The notes beneath the pieces were generated by a model. It did not search any database. It was not told the DNA's origin and was given only the letters and a program-made list of their open reading frames with translations. A stretch of DNA of 64,000 bases from Roseiconus lacunae. GTDB taxonomy: Bacteria > Planctomycetota > Planctomycetia > Pirellulales > Pirellulaceae. Of the stretch, positions 16,721 through 28,600 are shown piece by piece. The translations under genes were made by a program, and so were the position numbers. The DNA lies in assembly GCF_008312935.1 (NCBI RefSeq), contig NZ_VSZO01000007.1, forward strand, positions 124,001-188,000. Direction: 5' to 3'. Position 1 is the first letter of the stretch; every line of letters starts with the position of its first letter.

Positions 16721-19700
16721 GCTTCGATCGTTTGAGGCGATGGCGTTGGTGTTGCTTGATTCTTTCGCTGCTCAGACCGGTATTCTAGTTCAAGACGAAC
16801 ACTTAGCGGCCGAATCAACACATCGATCGTTCTTTGCTCCTCGTCTTGTCTTACTCCACTTTTGATTTTTTCAGAGGCCGTGGAGGCTTGATATTTTAGC
16901 GATCGTAGGATCGATTGGACCGCCAAGGAGTCACCGAGGTTAGCAAAGCGAATGACCTGTCCACGTCCATTACGGCCGTCGGACTCAAGAAATCCGATTG
17001 ACAGTGGCGGACTATCCGTGGTTGGCTGGTAGGTGATCGCACCGGACCTCTCGTCGAAATGCATTCCGGATTGCAATGGAAAATCAAGCAGGCAGCGTTC
17101 GGTGAAGTCGCTTGGCGGGACGGCTAACGATTCGTCGAGTTCGATGTGTAGCGTCAAGGCAGCATTTGCGAGAAGGCGACTTGGATCAGTCAGCAGGATT
17201 GACGCGTCAACCGTGGCAGGAGGCGAGTTGATTTGGTAAGCCAACTGCGTCGTACTCGTCGTAATAGCTACGGGGGCAATCGACTTGCCTTCCCAAATCA
17301 CCGTTCTTCCTTCCGATCCGGCCGATAGGAGATCATGGCCATTGGGCGCAAACTGGACCGCAGCGACGGAACGATGCTCTTCCAAGGCCAGAAGCTCTGA
17401 GATCTGATGCCGGTGGGAAATGGCGGCCTCGGCGTTACGGGTATCGGACAACAACCGACTGGTGTCCCAAATAACAATTCGTTTTCCTTGTCCGGTGACA
17501 AACCGGCGAAGATCTGTCGAAAGATCCATACAGGAAACCGATAACGCGTCATCTTGATCGAGTCGCGCGATCAAGCGAAGATTTCGATCCCAAAACGCGA
17601 CGTTGCGATCGCCATCGGAGGTGACACACCAACGGCCATGGTCGCTGATAATCATCGTGCTTATGGGGCCGGATTCCCAATCGATTTTGAACCGGACAAA
17701 CGTTCCAGCTTCATTTCGTTTCCAACAGCCACCACCGCCGATACCTCCGGATAAGATGCGTTGACCGTCTGGAGAGAACATTGCAATGCTGCAATTCCCG
17801 TCAGTTGCTGTGAACAAGTCCTCTTGTATTGGGACCCAACGATCTTTCGCGTGGTATGTCCAAAGAATCCACCTACCTGATTGATCAGCGGTCAAAAGGC
17901 GATTCGGATCACTCGGGTCGAATTCCGTCGCGACCACGGGAAGGTCGTGAGCCCCCGATAGGTTCTGGGCGGCACCGTTCGTTTCGGTCCATCGATTGTT
18001 TTGCAATTGCCATATGCGAACGTTGCCTTCAACATCGCCGTAGGCAAGACGTTCCGATCGGTTATCTGAATTCGACGAAAAACCGAGCGAAGTTATCGAT
18101 GCCGATGGTCGAAAGTTTTTAACTAACGTCGTAAAACGTCGTGGATCTTCATCGGCGGAACGCCAAAGTCTTGCGCCCTTTCCACCGACAGTTAGCAATT
18201 GTTTTTCGATGTCGCCCGACAGGAACGAAGCGGATGCGATCTCTCCCGTTTCGGCGATGTCGATCATTCGCAGGGTTGCCGCAGGATCGGAGAACTGCCA
18301 AGTCGCCGTTCGGTATCCGCCCGACGATCCCGCCGTTGATCCGGGACCAGACTTGTGGTGACCCGCAGGATAGTAGAGGCTAAGTATCGCGTTCCGTTGA
18401 TCGACAAAACGTATCGACTGAACCGTCGGAGACTTTGTCGCGTCATGATCGAGTGATTGGAGACTTGCAATTTTGATCGGTGAAGTTTGTTCGCCAAGTC
18501 GGTAAGCCTCAGCAATTGGGGCGTCACGACCAAGAATCGACGAATGTCCGATGATCAACAGCGAACCATTTGATGATAGATCGATGCTGGTCACAGGACC
18601 TGACCAAGGCAATTCAGAGATTTTCGTCGCATCATCGAGCCGCCAAAGACGGACACGCCCTTCCTCACTGGCTGTGACGATCATGTTCTGACGGTCCGAG
18701 ATCGCCAGCCCGGAAATCGAGCTTGCATGAGCTTGAAATTCAGAAACTAATTCGGGGCTACTTTCTTGAGAGCGTATTCGAAACAAATAGCAACGTCCGC
18801 GCGAATCCCCGATTAAGAATGCCTCTGCCTGTTTCGTACCGATGACTGCGGTGATATCAGCAATACGCCGAAGCGACTGACGACGTTGCAAGAAGTCGGC
18901 ATCAGATAGGTTTCGTGAAATCGTTACAGATGTACCATTCCCTTCGAGCTTGGAACGATAGGATGCAACAAGCTGTGCGGCGGCATGCTTGCGCAGCAAT
19001 CCAAACTCGGAACGTCGACCATCGTCGTTCAGTATCCATAGCTTTGCCGGGTTCAGACGATCATCGCTTCCGGTGACAACCAAGGTGCGTCCCGCCTCGG
19101 GTTGTCGGAATGCGGCGGCAACTCCACGGTATCCCGTACCCGACAGAAGATGTGACTGTGTGGCCCTTTCCACGTCCCAGATTCGGGAGGTGTTGTCACC
19201 GGCTGACGTCAGCAGTTGCTTTCCAGCGTCGAAGAAGCCGCCGGTTGCTGTCAGTAGGGCGTGGCCGTCTCCCAAGAGTTGACCTGCACTACGATCTTGT
19301 TGTTCCTGGTCCCATAACGCGACTGTACCGTTTTGGAACGCTGTGGCGACCCATTTCCCGTCGGGTGAGTACATTGACTTGGACACCGGTGAAAGTCCAA
19401 TTTCGCTGGGGCGTTTGCCTAGTCGTCTCTCGGAAACTGGATAGAGTTCGCGGGGTAGGTCATAGTCCCGCCAAGACCAACGTTTGACTCCATCAAAGGC
19501 CCCCGAAACGACCGCATTCATTTGGTCAGCAAACACACACGAACGAACCCACCGTCCATGCCCGCGGAGTACCTTTTCCAGTTGCCAAGTAGAATCTGTC
19601 AGTTTCCAGACTCGGATCGTATTGTCATTACCGCCAGAAACGAGGAACGTTTGGTTGTCTACCGTGCCGATCTCGATCGATCGTACGCTTGCTTCGTGCT

Positions 19701-22602
19701 GCTGAGTGTCAAAGCCGACGAGAACCGCGCCTGATTGACGATCGTTCTCGGCAATCAAGTCCAGCTGAACGGTTCGCTGGTCCGCGGCCGAGGTTGTATT
19801 GGCGAGCTTCCATTGCAGCAGGCGTTGATCATATCCACCTGACAAGACTGAACGACCGTCATCGCTGAAAGTCACGCAATATACGGGGCCTTCGTGACCT
19901 CGAAAGTCTCCGATTTTCCTGGCATCTCGCCCATCTCTTTGAATTTCCCAGACCCTCACTCGACCATCCTCACAGGCGGTAACGACTTGTGTCCCATCGG
20001 GTGAAAATCGAGCGTCGTAAACCTCTTTCTCTAAGTGATCTCGCATGACCGATAGAGGACGCCCGGTGCTCAGGTCCCACACGAACGCTTTCCTATCCGA
20101 TGCACTTGAAACAAGTCGTTTGCCATCGGGCGAAAACTGTAAACTCAGTATCGCAGCACGGTGTCCGCTCAGCGATTGCGTTGACTGAAGTGTGTCGCCT
20201 GATCCGAGCTTCCAGACTTTAATGGCAAATCGATCAACGGAACGACTCTCATCTTCGGTCGTTGTTTGGATGCCGCCGGCCGCTATTTGGGATCCATCCT
20301 CAGAAACAGCCACCGAGCCGATCGCAGTTCCAAATGCGATCCTCACTGGCGGGGCATTCGAATTGTGCTCGTCGCGTTTCCAAACCAATAGATTCCCTGA
20401 GTCCGTTCCAGCAACAATCACTCGTCCATCTTTCGTGCTGTCGACCGATTCGACATGAATATCTTCGGTCAGGTTTTGCATCGTCGCCGGTGCCGAAGCA
20501 GCGCGCAGTAACCCCCATTCAAGGTGTCTTAAACGAGACATCACCGCATTGTGTGATTCGCCGGACGCGGGATCCATTTTATGGAGAATTCGTTGCGCTT
20601 TCTCGAACTCGTTTCTCCGAATTGATTCGGCGGCCAGACCGATCTCCGACGCATACGCGGCTTCTTCCGCTCGGCGTTTTTCCTGACGAGCTTTTGATTC
20701 GGCGCCGCGAGCTTCGTTCTTTGCGACCAAGGCGAGGCGTTCGGCAGACTTTGCTTTCTTTTCGGCTTTCCTAGCAGTTGTTTCCGCTCGCCTGGCTTCC
20801 TCGGCACTCGTCAGAGCGATCTTACGCTGTTCGATCGCGACTTCTTTTTCTGATTGCAGTTGGACGGCGCTCTCTTTCAGCTCACCGTAGGAATAGAACG
20901 TCACTCCGATGACCGCGATCACCGCCGCGACCGCGACTGCCGCGGCAACCTTTGAGACACGTGCGAGTTGACGTCGTTGTGCGCGGCGTGATTCGAGTTG
21001 CGTAAGCAGGTCTTGGTGATCTGCCTCAGTCACGTCGAGGATTGAAATCCCCAGTTCGTAGTTTTCCTGGTCCAGTGCGTTTTTCGCGTGCGCGATTGTT
21101 GCGACTTCCAAACCTTTTCGCGCTGCGTGATTTCCATCCCATAGTCGTAAGGCTTCTTCGTAGGCAAAACGTGCCCGGGCGAATTCGTCACTGCTTCGGT
21201 TTTTGACGGCTCCCTCGTAATGTTCCCGTGCGCTTTCTGATAGCTTGATGCTTTCGCGGTGTGACTGGTATTCACGAATTGCGTCTTGAAATTCTTGAAC
21301 CGATTGGTAGCGATCGTTCAAGTTGGTCGCCATCGCGCGTCGTGCGATATCGACCAGTTCTCCGGTTGTCGTTGTGGCGATGATTTCGTTCGCCGCGGCA
21401 GCGAGTAGGGCCGCACGAGTGTCGCCGGTTTTGGGGTGTGGCGGTGTCCCGGTGACGATCTCGTAGAGCACGGCGCCGAGGAGATAGATGTCGCTGACAA
21501 CGCCTAATTCCGATGGATTATGTGCCGCCATTTCCGGGGCCATGTAGGCCGGCGTGCCAGCAGGACCAGTGGCAATCGACGCCCACGGGCGATTAGGATC
21601 TTTTGTGACTGCGACGGCGATGCCCCAGTCCATCACGGAGACTTCGCCGAATTCGCCAACCATTACGTTGTGTGGTTTGATGTCACGATGCAAAAAATTG
21701 CGATCGTGAGCGAAAGCGATCGCGTCACAAACCTTCATCAAAATTTCGATGTTATCCTGGATCGTATTCGCATGAATCGTCTCGTTCCAAGCTTGTCCTT
21801 GGACATGCTTCATCGAGTAAAAAGGCAAGCCGTTGACATCGCGTCCCAGTTCGTAGATTGGGACAATATTGGGGTGCTCAAGCTGGCCTGTCACGACGAC
21901 TTCGGAGATGAATTGGCTCTCACCAACGCTGCCCGATCCCGCCAACTCGGCCATCGGGACTTTGACGGCCACATTACGATCCAGCGATGTTTGCTTAGCC
22001 GACCAGACCCGCCCCATGCTGCCTTCGCCGATGACCTCTGATAACTCGTAGTCGCCATGGATCTCGCTTTTTTCGGCATCCCCGGCGCGAAATATCTTTC
22101 GTGTCGCGATGCTCAGCGTGGGGCACTCGTTCTTCGTGCCCATGGAAGGAGATACCGAGTTAAGAGTGTGGAGTGCGGAGACTGCCCCACCGCCGAATGT
22201 CGATTCCCAAGTTCGCTCCACTCGCTTGCGATACTGGGGAGAAAGTTTCCGAGGTTGGATCAGCCCCTCACTCGCGTCCGGTGACAACGAAGGCAAATCT
22301 GGCTCGATCGAATTGGGATTGAACGATCCGAGAACGGCGTCCGCCTCGGGCATCATCGACTCAAGAAGTGCATCGAGTTCGGACTTGGGAACGCTGGTCC
22401 CTGGCGGTGACGGCTCTCCGGTAGACGGCGCTGCCTGCGGTGTTTCCGTCGGAATTTGATGATCGGGATCACTCGGCGTTGCCGCTTGATCTTGTAGGAC
22501 GACCTCGGTCCCGAGAAAGAAGCACGCACAACTTCCACAGCGTCCGTCTTGTTGCTCCTTATCGCCACATTCTGATCCACAGTAGGTACAGATCACTTTC
22601 AT
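16606..22602 (-). CDS. giant Ser/Thr protein kinase with WD40 propellers
   Basis: A 1998-residue membrane kinase. It starts with a zinc-ribbon-like motif (C5-x2-C8 and C22-x2-C25). The Hanks-type kinase domain follows at about 185-445: GEGSMG 192-197, Lys214, HRDIKPHN 305-312, DWG 325-327 in place of DFG, and GTPAYMAPE 349-357. A single membrane span (about 550-571) leads to a charged coiled coil (about 575-660). Many WD40 repeats follow (about 690-1760; e.g. VSSASDRKAFVWDLSTGRPL), then a C-terminal beta-rich region that looks cadherin- or Ig-like. By topology the kinase is cytoplasmic and the WD40 part is outside the membrane. The ATG overlaps the stop of the giant adhesin gene (ATGA at 22599-22602), implying translational coupling. 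The 3' end overlaps the FHA gene antisense for 115 bp. Confidence 0.92.
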   Translation of the reverse strand: MKVICTYCGSECGDKEQQDGRCGSCACFFLGTEVVLQDQAATPSDPDHQIPTETPQAAPSTGEPSPPGTSVPKSELDALLESMMPEADAVLGSFNPNSIEPDLPSLSPDASEGLIQPRKLSPQYRKRVERTWESTFGGGAVSALHTLNSVSPSMGTKNECPTLSIATRKIFRAGDAEKSEIHGDYELSEVIGEGSMGRVWSAKQTSLDRNVAVKVPMAELAGSGSVGESQFISEVVVTGQLEHPNIVPIYELGRDVNGLPFYSMKHVQGQAWNETIHANTIQDNIEILMKVCDAIAFAHDRNFLHRDIKPHNVMVGEFGEVSVMDWGIAVAVTKDPNRPWASIATGPAGTPAYMAPEMAAHNPSELGVVSDIYLLGAVLYEIVTGTPPHPKTGDTRAALLAAAANEIIATTTTGELVDIARRAMATNLNDRYQSVQEFQDAIREYQSHRESIKLSESAREHYEGAVKNRSSDEFARARFAYEEALRLWDGNHAARKGLEVATIAHAKNALDQENYELGISILDVTEADHQDLLTQLESRRAQRRQLARVSKVAAAVAVAAVIAVIGVTFYSYGELKESAVQLQSEKEVAIEQRKIALTSAEEARRAETTARKAEKKAKSAERLALVAKNEARGAESKARQEKRRAEEAAYASEIGLAAESIRRNEFEKAQRILHKMDPASGESHNAVMSRLRHLEWGLLRAASAPATMQNLTEDIHVESVDSTKDGRVIVAGTDSGNLLVWKRDEHNSNAPPVRIAFGTAIGSVAVSEDGSQIAAGGIQTTTEDESRSVDRFAIKVWKLGSGDTLQSTQSLSGHRAAILSLQFSPDGKRLVSSASDRKAFVWDLSTGRPLSVMRDHLEKEVYDARFSPDGTQVVTACEDGRVRVWEIQRDGRDARKIGDFRGHEGPVYCVTFSDDGRSVLSGGYDQRLLQWKLANTTSAADQRTVQLDLIAENDRQSGAVLVGFDTQQHEASVRSIEIGTVDNQTFLVSGGNDNTIRVWKLTDSTWQLEKVLRGHGRWVRSCVFADQMNAVVSGAFDGVKRWSWRDYDLPRELYPVSERRLGKRPSEIGLSPVSKSMYSPDGKWVATAFQNGTVALWDQEQQDRSAGQLLGDGHALLTATGGFFDAGKQLLTSAGDNTSRIWDVERATQSHLLSGTGYRGVAAAFRQPEAGRTLVVTGSDDRLNPAKLWILNDDGRRSEFGLLRKHAAAQLVASYRSKLEGNGTSVTISRNLSDADFLQRRQSLRRIADITAVIGTKQAEAFLIGDSRGRCYLFRIRSQESSPELVSEFQAHASSISGLAISDRQNMIVTASEEGRVRLWRLDDATKISELPWSGPVTSIDLSSNGSLLIIGHSSILGRDAPIAEAYRLGEQTSPIKIASLQSLDHDATKSPTVQSIRFVDQRNAILSLYYPAGHHKSGPGSTAGSSGGYRTATWQFSDPAATLRMIDIAETGEIASASFLSGDIEKQLLTVGGKGARLWRSADEDPRRFTTLVKNFRPSASITSLGFSSNSDNRSERLAYGDVEGNVRIWQLQNNRWTETNGAAQNLSGAHDLPVVATEFDPSDPNRLLTADQSGRWILWTYHAKDRWVPIQEDLFTATDGNCSIAMFSPDGQRILSGGIGGGGCWKRNEAGTFVRFKIDWESGPISTMIISDHGRWCVTSDGDRNVAFWDRNLRLIARLDQDDALSVSCMDLSTDLRRFVTGQGKRIVIWDTSRLLSDTRNAEAAISHRHQISELLALEEHRSVAAVQFAPNGHDLLSAGSEGRTVIWEGKSIAPVAITTSTTQLAYQINSPPATVDASILLTDPSRLLANAALTLHIELDESLAVPPSDFTERCLLDFPLQSGMHFDERSGAITYQPTTDSPPLSIGFLESDGRNGRGQVIRFANLGDSLAVQSILRSLKYQASTASEKIKSGVRQDEEQRTIDVLIRPLSVRLELEYRSEQRKNQATPTPSPQTIEAHFDIEVDFSQSTNDLPIAKIDPAFESILSGPSLHSIN

Positions 22603-25600
22603 CGTGCTGCACTCCTTTCGATCGAGGCTTTGCGTTGGGGCGAGGCTTTTTGTGAGAACATGTTCGACGTGAGGACCATTCCACCGGCGACGACCAGTGG
22701 TGTCTTTCCGAATCGCTCGATGACACTAGGACGCGATTCTTCTGACGCTTGTTGCAGGGCTGGTGCCGCCGGGCGAGGCAACTGGCTTTGATCGATTCGA
22801 AGCTCAGAAACATCGAGATCTGCAGATTGATGCGAGGTTGGCCTTTTTCGTTTGAGTTGCGGTTCGTCGTCCGAGACGCTCAACGAGTCGCGACGTTCGT
22901 CCTCGGTGTGTTCAGCTTCGATCGGTTGTCCGTCGCGAATCATAAAATCAAGCACCAGCCTCTCGGTTTGCCCATCAATCATGTAGATTCGATAGCGATC
23001 GTCAGGCAGACGGCTAAATAGCTCCGGTAGTTGGCTTAACTCAAATCCGCTTTCAGACTCGGTGTCCTCGAGATCGGGTAATCGATACTCTTGGTTTTCA
23101 CGAATGATTTTGACCTCGCCTTCAGATCCAAACGTCACGATTCGCAAAACGTAATAGCGTTGGGATGATTGCTGTGCCGTCCCAAGTGAGCTGTTCAGTG
23201 GTTGGGGAGCTTGCAACGCCAGTGTGCGCTGACGTTCGGTTGAATGCAGAACAATTGTTTCTGTTTGTACAACCGTCTCGGGAACATCGGCTGTCGGGAT
23301 AGAAACGAAGAACGGTAAAATCGGCGAGGAAACCACCAAGACGATCGTCTGCGAGGTGTAGTGGGCAGCATCGAAGACATTGCTTCCACCATCGAGCAAA
23401 GTGATTGTGCCTCCAGCAATTTCGATGATGCCAATTTCGATATTGATGTCAGCAGAGGGATTCGTGGGATCGGGGGCATTTTCGTATTCGTGCGCGAAAA
23501 CCGTCCCAGCGGTGGGACTACCGATGCTCGATTGAACGATTCGCGTGCGAGAGTTGCCCGGGGCAGCTGAATATTGTGGACCGAGCGGGTCACCTTCCTG
23601 CCAATCGATTTCAAGATCAATTCCAGACGCGTAGGCGTCAGCGATCAGCACACTGATTTGGGCAATACGATTCGAATCCGTCAGCGCGTCGCCGGTGTCG
23701 CTCGTACCGGCAAACGGAGTGGTCGTATTAACCAAGCTACCGCTGAAGCTGCCATGATGGTTGGCGAAAACCGCGTCATTGCTTACCGACAGGCCCCCGG
23801 CGACGGTCGCGGAGACATCAATACTCCCCCATCCCGCTGTCACGTCACCCGCCGAGTCAAAGCTCAAGTAAGGTCCCTGCAATATGACGTGGCCGAAACC
23901 GCCGGCGATGACGGCACCGGTGATTGCCATACTATTGGTAGAGAGGACTTCGATATCACCATCGGCGGTTGCTACGCCTGTGAGATTGACATCGCCGTCA
24001 ACTCGTAAATAGAGGCCTCCGGTTCCAGACAGACTAGATGAAAGGCTTCCTGCGATGACATCAAGTGCTTCGGTTCCACCAAGATTTAGCCCTGCCGACG
24101 CCCCGATCGCACCTTGACCTGTGAGCGTCATCTGTCCTGCCGTCGACAATTTGGTGGTATTGTTATTCTCCGACTCGATCATCCCTCCGGACGCGGACAC
24201 AATGACAGATCCGTAGTCACTCGCGATCGCGTGATTTCCGACGGTGACCGTACCTCCGGTAGTGATGATCCAAATCACACCGGAGTCGATATTCTTCAGT
24301 GTCTCGTTTCCGGAAGCACCGTTCCCAATAACGGCCGCATCAGCCGTAACGACGATCGCCGTTCGACCTCCGTTTCCAAGTACTTGATGACCGGCCGTCA
24401 CCCGAAACGTTCCACCCGCGGCGAACTGAAAACCGGTCAAGGTTGATTGAACGTCGGCCGCGATCGAGATATTTCCGCCGACATTGACCCCAAGCCCCGA
24501 AAATACCGAATCCCCGCCGAGCAATGTGACGTTCGCAGAGGATCCCGTATCCGTTAACCAAATGGTTCCGGTAATCGATTCCGGTTGAACGACTCCGTTG
24601 ACCAAAAAGCTTCCCCCCGTCGACAGTGTCAACGCTGATCCGTATAGGTCCGCAAGGTCGGTATTGGCTAGGTTCAGGCCACCCGCGATGGTCGAATTCC
24701 CAAGACCGATCCCATCGCCATCTGAATCTGTAATTGTTAGACCTGATGTCCCAGCGTTGATGATGCCGGTAAGGGAGAGATCTTCCGCCGTGATAGCGAT
24801 CGTATGATCATTGCTCACTACGTTCGCTCCCGACGTAACCGAGAACGTGCCAACACCATCGCCAGCGTCCGTATCGGCGTTTACCGAAAGGTTCCCGAAT
24901 AGGCTCAGATCATCGGCGATCACAACGCCATCGGCGGCAAATAGCTGCATATCACCACTACCGAACAGATCACCGTGTTCTGCCTGAAGGACAAGTTGTC
25001 CCGCTGAAATCAGTTGCACACCACTAGCAAACTGAATCGAATCGTTCCCCTGTGCGGTGATATTTGCATCACCATCGAGGTGTAAGTCTCCAGTGTCAGT
25101 CGCTACGTTTGCGTTGATTGCGATTCCATTGTCCGCGTCGATGAATAGCGCGTTAAACGTTGACTCGCCGCCCATCGCGGTGACCGCACCGGAAGCGGCA
25201 AGGTTAACGGTCCCACTGATCAGGTCACTGTTAGCCGCGGTGATGCCGTCAATGACGATGTTGCCAGTGGTTGACGCATGAAGATCGCCCAAATCTAGAT
25301 TCCCAAACTCGGCGTCACTGACTGCGAGCGAATTGATTTGCGAGGTGTTCCCAAGACTGATTCCATCGCCATCGGAATCGGTTAAATGAAATGCAGCGGT
25401 GCCGGTATCAATCGTGCCATTGAATGCGACATCGTTGGCGGTTAACTGAAACGATTGATTGCCAGTCGTCAGCGAACTTCCGGAGACCAAATTGAATGTA
25501 CCGATTTGGTCGCCGGCGTCGGTGTCAGCATCGACGCTGATCGTTCCACCGGTTTGAAACTGACCTTCGATCGTAATCCCATCGGTCGAATTGAGCGTAA

Positions 25601-28600
25601 TGCCCCCAGCACCTTGTAGCGTCGCGCCGGTCAAACTGAGGGTGTTGGCTGACTCCAGTCGAACTCCGAACGCCAGATTCAACTGTCCGACTCCAGAGTC
25701 GTCTGCATCGGCATCGAGGCGTAGGTAACCAGCGGTTGTTTCTAGATCAACGTTGACATTGATCCCTGAATCCGCGAACGCATCAATCGTTGTCCACGTC
25801 GGCGAACTGTTTACAAATGAGATGGTACCATCAGCGAACAGCTGCAATTGGTCAGTAATAGATGCGGGTTGGGCTGCGCCTCCGACCACGATGTTTCCTA
25901 AGCTGTCGATCTGTAAATCACCCGCGGTGATCGTTGCCAATTCAGCATTGGAGAGGTTCAGTCCGCCGGCTACGGTGGACGAACCGAGGCCGACTCCGCC
26001 GCCGTCAGAATCGGCGATGATCGTCGTCGACGTTCCAGATGATAGCTGCCCGTCGATGGTAAGTGAATCGCCGGTGACACGTAGCGTATGGTGGTTGGTG
26101 ACCACCGATGTGCCGACTGCGATGGTCACCGTTCCGGATGAGTTTCCGTCGCTATCGGCCGTCAATTCAAGCTCGCCTTGCGACGTCAAGTTTGTATTGA
26201 TCTGCAGGTCATTCGCAGCTGAAATCGTGGCGTTTCCAAAGGCGATTGCAGTCCCCGAGGACGAATCGATTGTCAAATCGCCTGCCGATGCAACGTCAAC
26301 GCCAATTCCGATTCCGACGGAATCATTTCCGTCAACCGCGTTATTTGCATCGCCGTCAAGTAAGAGATCTCCATCACTCGTCGAGAGATCGACGGCCAGG
26401 TCGATACCGTTTGATGCTCGCACGTCGAGCGCGATGAAGCTACTGTCGCTTGTATTGAAACTGACGGTTGAATCAGATACCAATCGCACTTCGTTCGACG
26501 TACCTGTGTTCTGGGTGATTCCGGCGACGTTCATGTCGCCGGTCGATACAAGATCCAAACGTGAAGCGACGATGGCATTCAGTTCGGATTGTGAAAGCAT
26601 CAACGTGCCGAAGACGCTTGCGCCACCGATTCGTATTCCACTACCATCGGAATCAGACAGTTGTACGACACCGGTGTTAGCGTCGATCGTTCCCTGAAGA
26701 TCAACGTCGTTTGCGGTGATCGTTAGGTCTTGGTGATCGGTCGTCAACGTCACACCGGGACCGATGATTAGCGACCCAACACTATCCCCGGCATCACTGT
26801 CGGCATTGAATTGAGATGCCTCGCTCGTGATCGTCAAGTCTGCCCCAACATTGATGCCGTCGGCTGCCGACACATTTAGTCCGTGAAAAGAGGAAGCTGT
26901 ATTGGTGAACGTCACCGTCGAGGAAGTCCCGTTCGCGATCAAGTCGATCTTGCCACCGATGCTTGCCGGTTGAACAAAGCCGTCGACAAAGGCGTTCCCT
27001 GACGTACGCAAAACCAATTGGTCAGCGAAGATCAATCCGCTTTCGGCATTCGAAAGTTGCAGTCCGCCAGCAACCAAGGCATTACCCAATGCCAATCCTG
27101 AACCATCAGAATCAATCAGTTCCGTCGTCGCGGTTCCTGAATCAATTATCCCAGCAACAGTCACGGTATCTGCAACAATCGAAATCTGGTGATCGTTTCC
27201 ATCCAATCCACCAGTTGTCGCGACAGTCAACGTGCCACCCCCACTGAAGTCACTATCCGCATTGATAGACAGCTCCCCGTTGGTAACAACATTGGTGTTG
27301 ATCTGAATCCCATCTTTAGCGATCAACTGGAGTGTCCCCACGCCTGCTGCCGCACCGCTGGTCGAGTCCAACGTGATGCCTTGCTCGGAAGTCAACTGGA
27401 CCCCCGCCGCAAAAGAGAGTGAATTTGCCGCCCCTCCTACGTCGTCTCGATCACCATCAAGCGTCAAGGAACCAGAATTGGTGGTTACGTCAGCATTGAC
27501 TGAAACTCGGACATCGGATGAAACGCTTAAAGCCGCAAACGTAGAGAGTTGACTGACAAAACGGATTTCGCCGCTCGATTCAACTTCTACCGCTCCGGTA
27601 ATCGACGCTGGTTGACTGACGCCATTCAGTTCGACCACCGAGGATCCCACAAGATGTAATCCGCCGGAGACGATCTGAGCGAGTTCGGCATTTTCGAGTG
27701 TCATGCCGTTCGCGAACGTCGCATCTCCGACTCCAATCGAAGATGAATCGGAAATTTCGATTGTTGTCAGTCCGACGCCGCTGTTGATCGCCCCCTGAAG
27801 GTCAACATCTTCTGCGACGATGTTGAGTGATTGGTTTCCACTGGAAACGGTGACACCGGCAGCGACGGACAATGTACCAAGGTCATCTCCTGAATCGGCA
27901 TCCGCATCGATGGTCAATCCACCAATTGTGGTGCTGAGATCCGCTTGGAAATCAACGCCATCGCTAGCCGTAACTGAGAGCGTGTTAAAGGTGGAAGCGG
28001 CCCCAGAGAAGGTGGCCCGAGATCCGCTACCGGTCGCATTCAGAGCTGTGGTACCGGTTAAAGTTGCCGGTTGCGACATTCCATCAACCACAATATCGCC
28101 GACCGTATTGAGCACCAGGCCTCCTGCGACGAAGTCCTGCAAGTCGATCACGCTAAGATTCAACCCGCCAATAATCGTTGCGTTTCCGAGCCCTATTCCA
28201 CCGCCATCACTATCCTCAATCGTGATGGTCGCGGTTCCGCTGTCGACACCACCAGCGATGGATAGATCACCGACTGTCAAAGAGATGGCATGGTCGTTTG
28301 ACGTCAGCGTCACGCCGGTTTCAACCGTGAACGTCCCTGCTCCTGTGTTATCGGTGTCGGAATCAATCGTTAGTTCACCAGCCGTCGTTAGCGAGTCCTT
28401 GATGACCATTCCATCAGCGGATCGCAGGTTCAATTCCCCCGCAGCGATCAAATCCCCGCGGTTGGCTTGCAACACTAATTGTCCAGCACTCGTGACGGTA
28501 ACTCCGTCGGCAAATGAAAGGCTGTCGTTGGGGTCAACGACGGAGTCGGCGTCCGCGTTCAGCGTCAGATCGCCTGTTGCGGTGAAGACATTCGTAGCGA

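Noticed and set aside
25753-26697. Long plus-strand open frames (for example 314 codons) across the giant gene
   Set aside because: They mirror the repeat periodicity of the minus-strand gene, are Ser/Pro/Val rich and match no family. Codon bias of the real gene explains the absence of stops.
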